Positions 58,848-64,000 of a DNA stretch of 64,000 bases are shown piece by piece. Below the pieces are notes generated by a model. The model was not told where the DNA came from, did no database searches, and saw only the letters and a list, made by a program, of their open reading frames with translations. Each line of letters starts with the position of its first letter. Within the stretch, counting starts at the first letter, position 1. Source of the DNA: Botryosphaeria dothidea (lineage: Eukaryota; Ascomycota; Dothideomycetes; Botryosphaeriales; Botryosphaeriaceae); assembly GCA_011503125.2 (NCBI GenBank), contig WWBZ02000001.1, positions 1,612,001-1,676,000 on the forward strand, given 5' to 3'. Position numbers and translations under genes: made by a program.

Positions 58848-59833
58848 ACATGGACGATCGCGCATGAATGATGAGGCTGATGACAGATAAGTGAGTGAGT
58901 GCTTTGCGTTGGTCTATGAGTATATCCGCGGCATCTCTGGCTGCATTGAGATAGAAAAGCAATTTAATTGAAGATACACACAACCAGGTCTCGTTCCCAA
59001 CTACGCTTGTAAAACATAGTACTGAGGTTAAGAAAAGCATGCCCTACTCACAGTTGTATCCTAGTAATGTGCATGAGTACCCACATTCTACCCGATTAAC
59101 GACAGGTGACAGTGTGTCGATCACCCGGAATGACACTTGCCATAGCTTGCATGGCTCTTGTTTAAGAGCCAATGGAAGCCACTGATGTCTTGGTGCAGCG
59201 TTGTTCATCCGAAGGCGTGGTATTCTACGCAAGTGGCACGGTCTACCTCCCGGTCTTCCCTTTCGGGCAACCCGAGCATTCAGCTTGAAAGCTATCCGGA
59301 ATTACGACTACCACGTCGGCACTTAACTTCCGGAATTACCCGCTTCTGCCATTTTTGACTTGTCACTTGCCGGTTAGCCAGCGAAGATGTCGTTGAGTCT
59401 CTGGTAGGTTATTATCTCCGCCGCTGCATGTAAAGTGTGAAAGGAAAGGCATCCAATGATCGCCTGAGGGGCTAGTGGGGTTGTGCAAGAGCACCCTTCT
59501 GTATTCCACTACAGATGAAAAGGAATAAGCTGGTTGGTGCTGCCCCCAGCCAATGAAGACTATAGCCAACGTCACTTCCAAGGCGATATGATCTACTCAT
59601 GCATTGTTCGATTCAATGCTCTCTGACTTTTGCTCCAGCCCCAGCACACTCTTCCGTTTTGTTGCCAACAAACCGGTATTCATCGTTCATATGTCCCAAC
59701 GGATCCCTCAAAGCACAAATTCCTTCGACTTATTCTGTCATCACCTCTTTCATAGATTGCTAACACTACAGTATCGGAAAATATTGAGAATACAGAATGA
59801 ACCTCATTAGCTAAAGCAAAAAGAAATGCATGT
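58848..59833. other. Convergent intergenic region
   Basis: 986 bp between two stop codons, A/T-rich. A 10 bp direct repeat CCGGAATTAC occurs at about 59300 and 59330. No gene recognised. Confidence 0.6.
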
Positions 59834-60514
59834 CTAGTAACGTAAACACAGCCAACGACCAACATCAACCTCCGAGCACGTCCGCATACAAGATACAGCA
59901 ACCACGACCAACTCACTTCGCCTGTGCCCCACCAGCACACATCTCGACATCCTCGCTCCCTCGCTGTCCACAAGCTTATCCGCCTTCCTCCGCACCCTCC
60001 TCGCCCGACAGCACCACGCACACCCCATCACCGCCGTCACGAACCACAACACCATGCACACCGCATCAACCCCCACCGCCATCCTCATCCTCCTCACATC
60101 CCCCGTGAGGCCCCACTCCTCCCCCGCGTCCCCCTCCGCCCTCCCCCCCAAAAACGCCGGCCCAAACACCCCAAACGCCGCCGCCCACAGCACGCACACC
60201 GCGAAATCGCACACCGCGAAATCCCACACGCACCACGCGACGTTCGTCACGGTGGCGAAGCAGTGCACGACGCACGTCAGCGCCGACAGCGCCGCGCACA
60301 CCTCGGCGTAGATCCAGTTGGTCGGCGCGTGCGTGCTGGAATGCGTGGCGCGCGCGAGGTCGGCGCCGTAGAGGCCCGCGGCGAGGGCGGCGAAGGCGAA
60401 GGCGAACTGCGAGGTGCGCAGGGCGGTGCGCGCGAGCAGGCCGCAGAGCCCCGAGGGGTGCCAGTATTGGTCGAGCATGGCGTTGGCGGCGCGGGCGGGA
60501 CGGGCGGGGGGCAT
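59834..60514 (-). CDS. Small four-TM membrane protein
   Basis: Single-exon frame of 226 aa, ATG 60514; an internal Met at residue 13 (MLDQYWHPSG) is an alternative start. Four hydrophobic segments: SQFAFAFAALAAGLYGADL, EVCAALSALTCVVHCFATV, VCDFAVCVLWAAAFGVF, and VDAVCMVLWFVTAVMGCAW. The arrangement and small size are MARVEL-like, similar to the protein at 52445, but sequence similarity between the two is not obvious. The last 45 residues look less ordered and may reflect a missed intron. Function unknown. Confidence 0.65.
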   Translation of the reverse strand: MPPARPARAANAMLDQYWHPSGLCGLLARTALRTSQFAFAFAALAAGLYGADLARATHSSTHAPTNWIYAEVCAALSALTCVVHCFATVTNVAWCVWDFAVCDFAVCVLWAAAFGVFGPAFLGGRAEGDAGEEWGLTGDVRRMRMAVGVDAVCMVLWFVTAVMGCAWCCRARRVRRKADKLVDSEGARMSRCVLVGHRRSELVVVAVSCMRTCSEVDVGRWLCLRY

Positions 60515-61013
60515 GGCGGTGGTTTTCCTGCTCGGTGTGAGGGAGGGGTGGTTCGACTGGAGAGGATGTTGTCAGAGTTGGGTTTTGGTAGACCTGATGC
60601 TTTTTTTTTGTAGGGCATACGGTTGAAGAGGTGGTGGTGGTGGTTGGTGTTTGCGGGTGGGAGTGAATGTCCGGTCGTCGGGTAAGCCGAGAGCTGTCGC
60701 GTTCGCCCTTCATTTCTCGGAGAGATTGGCAATGCTTGAAACAAGGGATCCGCAGCAGATTGAGTGGGTCAGACGAAGGAAGTGGATGAGGAGTATTGGA
60801 AGGAAAGGAGAATGACGGGGGGATGGCCGTTTTTACAAGGCCTGTCGTCGTGCTCGTATCAAAATACGTAAAATCCGCAAATACATAAATTGCCGAATTG
60901 GTACAATCAGGCATGGCGCAGGTCTCAGGAGCTTTGGCGTTCGGCATTTTTGACTTTTAAATAGTATCAGAGTTCCTCTCTTCGTTTCTTGGACAGATCT
61001 CTCGTCTTTCGTC
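60515..61013. promoter_or_regulatory. Shared divergent upstream region
   Basis: 499 bp between the starts of the four-TM gene (-) and the glycosyltransferase-like gene (+). Contains a T run at about 60601 and G/T-rich simple sequence. No defined site. Confidence 0.5.
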
Positions 61014-63782
61014 ATGGCAAGCAGCAGTGCTGTCGATTTCACCAGCCCTCCTCCGTACAGTGAAGTGGTCGCGTCCGGAGACTCGGTCCTGGACAGCACC
61101 AATGTCGCTGGTATGCACATCCCAAGGCACTGGAGTGGCGTAGTGCTAATACACTCCCAGATGACGGCCGAATCACCGTCGATGTCGAATCGAAACTGGG
61201 CAGGACGCTCGCAAGGCTCATGCCCAGCAATCCAGACGACGTAGCCTCGGAGACTCTGCCGCCATTGCCTCCTCGCCCCTGTTCCGTCAAGCTCAACATA
61301 GTCATACAAGTAGTCGGCAGCAGGGGAAATGTACAGCCCTTCATCGCACTGGGCAACAAGCTGCAAAAGCACGGCCACCGCGTGCGCCTGGCCACGCACG
61401 ACGTGTTCGAGGACCTTGTGCGCTCGTCCGGACTTGAGTTCTACCCCATTGGCGGTGAGCCAGCCGATCTCATGGCCTTCATCTTCAAGAACCCAGGCTT
61501 GATTCCAAACCTGAAGAGTCTCCGTGCTGGTGAAGTTCAGCGGAAGCGTGCAATCGTCGCGGAGATGCTGGAAGGCTGCTGGAAAGCCTGCATCGAGCCG
61601 GACACCCGTTTGAATGATCCTTTTGTGGTTGACGCAATCATTGCCAGCCCTCCCAGCTTTGCGCATGTTCACTGCGCGCAGGCCTTAGGGGTCCCGTTAC
61701 ACCTGATGTTCACCATGCCCTGAAGCAGCACCCGGGCTTTCCCACACCCCCTCGCGAACCTCAAATACTCTTCTGGAACGGATATGAGGATAGCGAACTA
61801 CGTGTCCTATGGAATTGTGGAGTTCTTGATATGGCAAGGGTGAGTTCATGCTACAGCGAAGAACTCATTGCTCAGATTTGTCTGACTGTTCGTGCAGCTT
61901 GGGCGACATCATCAGCCACTGGAGACGACACACTCTAGAGCTGGAAGCAGTGCCGGCGACAGAAGGCCCAAGGCTGACTGAGACATGCAATGTCCCATTC
62001 ACATACTGCTGGTCCCCTGCATTGGTTGCAAAACCATCCGATTGGCCGTCGCACATAGGTCAGCAGCACATCGGTCTCTTGAAAAGATATGGTGCTGATT
62101 CAATTAAGATGTCTGTGGCTTCTTCTTTAGAGATCCACCGGAATACAAGCCTCCGCCGGAGCTCGAAGAGTTTCTCACCGCCAGTCCGCAACCTGTGTAC
62201 ATCGGTTTCGGCAGTATCGTCATCGAAGATCCGGAGCAGACTACTGCAACTATCCTTGAGGCTGTGCGGAGGACTGGCATTCGAGCCATCATTTCCCGAG
62301 GTTGGAGCAAACTCGGAGAGGAAGTCTCCTCAGACCCGAACATATTCTACCTTGGAGACTGTCCTCACGAATGGCTTTTTCAACATGTGGCAGTGGTAGT
62401 TCATCACGGAGGTGCGGGGACGACTGCTTGTGGTCTGCTCAACGGGAAGCCAACTACCATTATGCCGTTCTTTGGAGAGTAAGTGAAGTCAAAGAAGGTA
62501 TGGAAGAGAAGAGACTGATGTGATACAGCCAACCCTTCTGGGGCCACATGGTGGCGAGCAACGGAGCCGGGCCAGAGCCCATTCCTTTCCGAAAGTTCAA
62601 CCCTGAGAGTCTTGCGGATGCGATATCATTCTGTCTCACTCCGCAGGCCGTTCGAAATGCCCAGCAAATAGCAGAGCAGATGAGAACAGAGTCAGGGGTG
62701 AAGGCCGCTGTCCAGTCATTTCACACGCACCTTCCAAAGGGTCTGAGCTGCGACGTACTTTCCGATCAGCCAGCAGTCTGGAAATGGAAAGAGGGAAAGA
62801 GATCGATAAGACTGTCAAGGCTGGGCGCTTGTACGCTGGCAGAGAAGGGAAAAGTGAATCGGAAGAACCTCAAGCTGTAAGTCCTCTCAAGACTTTCATC
62901 GGGCTCTGCTTAACGATATCGTGCAGGTACAAGCCGAAGCCAATATACATTGACAACCGTCGTTTGGATCCACTCACAGCTGTATCTTCAGCGTCAATAT
63001 CTACGGCGGCGGGCATGGCAGACGCAGCTGGCGGCATATTCCTCAAACCCATAAAGGAATACAAGCGCTCTCGATCACGATCCATCCGTACAGTCTCTCC
63101 AGTAACGCCTTCATCCACCTCTCTTCATGGCGCTCCCGCTTCCACCACAAGTTTCGATGCACCACGCCCGTCTAACCTCTCAGCAAGAAGCATCTCCAGC
63201 ACCAACGAGGACCTCCGCCCCACCACCGCTCCCCCCACACCAGCAACAACCCCTCCCTCCGAGACCCCGAACCCCCTCTCTTCCCAAAGCTCGTCCAAAA
63301 CCAACACTCCTCCCCCAACAGCCACCAGCCCCGACCACCAATCCCCCACCAGCGCCACTCCCAAACCCGGCCACGCCTCCACCGCCACTGCCATGGCCGC
63401 CGCCTCCGCGCTCTCGCTCGGCAAGTTCTTCCCCACCGGCACGCTCGGGCACGGCGTGGCGGAGGGGTTCGGCGACGTCTTCGTCGAGACGCGGCGCGGG
63501 AAGCGCGAGGAAGGGGCCAAGGGCGTGGCGAAGGGGCTGGGGAAGGGGGTCGTGAGCTTGGGGATGAAGACCGGGGCGGGGGTGGTGGGCGTGCTGGCTT
63601 ACCCGGGGTTGGGGGTGTGTAGGAGCGTGAGGGCGGCGGTGAGGTGTGGGGTGAGGAGGGTGGTGGAGCGCGCGCGGTGGGTGGAGGGGGAGTGGGTGCT
63701 TGGGAGGGCGGAGGGAGGTGTTGATGTGGATGGGGTTCTGAGAGCGTGGGAGCGGGCGGTCAAAAGGAAGGGGAGGGCTTGA
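61014..63782 (+). pseudogene. Sterol glucosyltransferase-like (GT1) gene with an in-frame TGA
   Basis: Six exons (61014-61110, 61161-61839, 61898-62058, 62109-62478, 62529-62876, 62927-63782) join in phase to 837 codons, interrupted only by TGA at 61721-61723. The GT-B fold N-terminus has IVIQVVGSRGNVQPFIALG; the UDP-sugar site has VYIGFGSIVIEDPEQ and HHGGAGTTACGLLNGKP, then FGDQPFWGHMV. These are the signatures of fungal UDP-glucose:sterol glucosyltransferases, here without PH/GRAM domains. The C-terminal 270 residues are a Ser/Thr/Pro-rich linker and a Gly/Val-rich segment seen in related fungal proteins. The TGA falls in [22 protein letters not shown], where the family has Trp, one base from TGG. 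Product if unread: 200 residues, inactive. Confidence 0.75.
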
Positions 63783-64000
63783 GTGTGCAGGCGGAAGCGA
63801 GGTGTGAATGAAACCTGGCGTACAAAATCTCTTTCTGTACGAACATCGCGCCTAAAAAGGCAGTTGTGACGTATTGTCAAGTCTTGCATTCTTCAGAATC
63901 TCGATCCGTTAAGGATCCGGTGATAATTGGGGGATTAATCATGCATGGTCCAAGGATTGCACGGCCTTCGGTCCTACGCGGATGGATGCCCGCGGTTCTC

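Noticed and set aside
61721..61723. TGA read as selenocysteine or programmed readthrough
   Set aside because: Higher fungi such as ascomycetes generally lack the selenocysteine machinery, the family residue is Trp, and the following bases (AGC) are not the known CTA readthrough context.
1..64000. CRISPR arrays, rRNA operons or bacterial-type operons
   Set aside because: No regularly spaced direct repeats and no rRNA core sequences; the gene structure is eukaryotic throughout.

Overview
The window looks like chromosomal DNA of a filamentous ascomycete (Pezizomycotina, most likely a dothideomycete). Genes are monocistronic, lie on both strands and carry mostly 50-70 bp GT-AG introns with CTRAY-type branch points. 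The gene set is fungal: SPO22, a Mug190-type SMP/C2 protein, fused tryptophan synthase, Dicer-like 2, HET domain, AA11 chitin monooxygenase. The class is inference; the exon models were built by hand from frame, splice sites and family landmarks, so boundaries may be off by a base or two.

Layout. 0-8 kb: SPO22/ZIP4-like meiotic protein (+) convergent with a Mug190-like ER membrane lipid-transfer protein (-). 8.8-16 kb: GlcNAc-6-phosphate deacetylase and a TBC Rab-GAP. 16-22 kb: tryptophan synthase with a perfect general-control site upstream, proteasome subunit alpha-2, and a RING-CH membrane E3. 23-27 kb: two unrecognised, largely disordered proteins. 28-47 kb: a more accessory stretch with an HSPA12-like Hsp70, a Gly-rich protein, Dicer-like 2, a phenol-hydroxylase-type flavoprotein, a frameshifted STAND/ankyrin-type gene and a HET-domain gene. 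47-54 kb: AA11 LPMO with a chitin-binding-type C-terminus, PGA2, the histone-fold protein MHF1/CENP-S, and a four-TM protein. 55-59 kb: two head-to-head zinc dehydrogenases. 60-64 kb: a small membrane protein and a sterol-glucosyltransferase-like gene with one in-frame TGA at a conserved Trp position.

Most genes are independent housekeeping functions. Three themes recur. Chitin/GlcNAc use appears as NagA and the AA11 enzyme. RNA silencing and non-self recognition appear as DCL2, HET, the STAND-like gene and the Hsp70-like ATPase between 28 and 47 kb. Local decay shows as two frameshifts in one gene and one nonsense codon in another.

The least expected signal is a family of four short (about 70-90 bp) palindromic elements with similar arms, at 10.4, 10.8, 22.7 and 29.5 kb. 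One lies in an Hsp70-gene intron and one just after the NagA stop codon. They look like MITEs. No tRNA, rRNA or CRISPR array was found.
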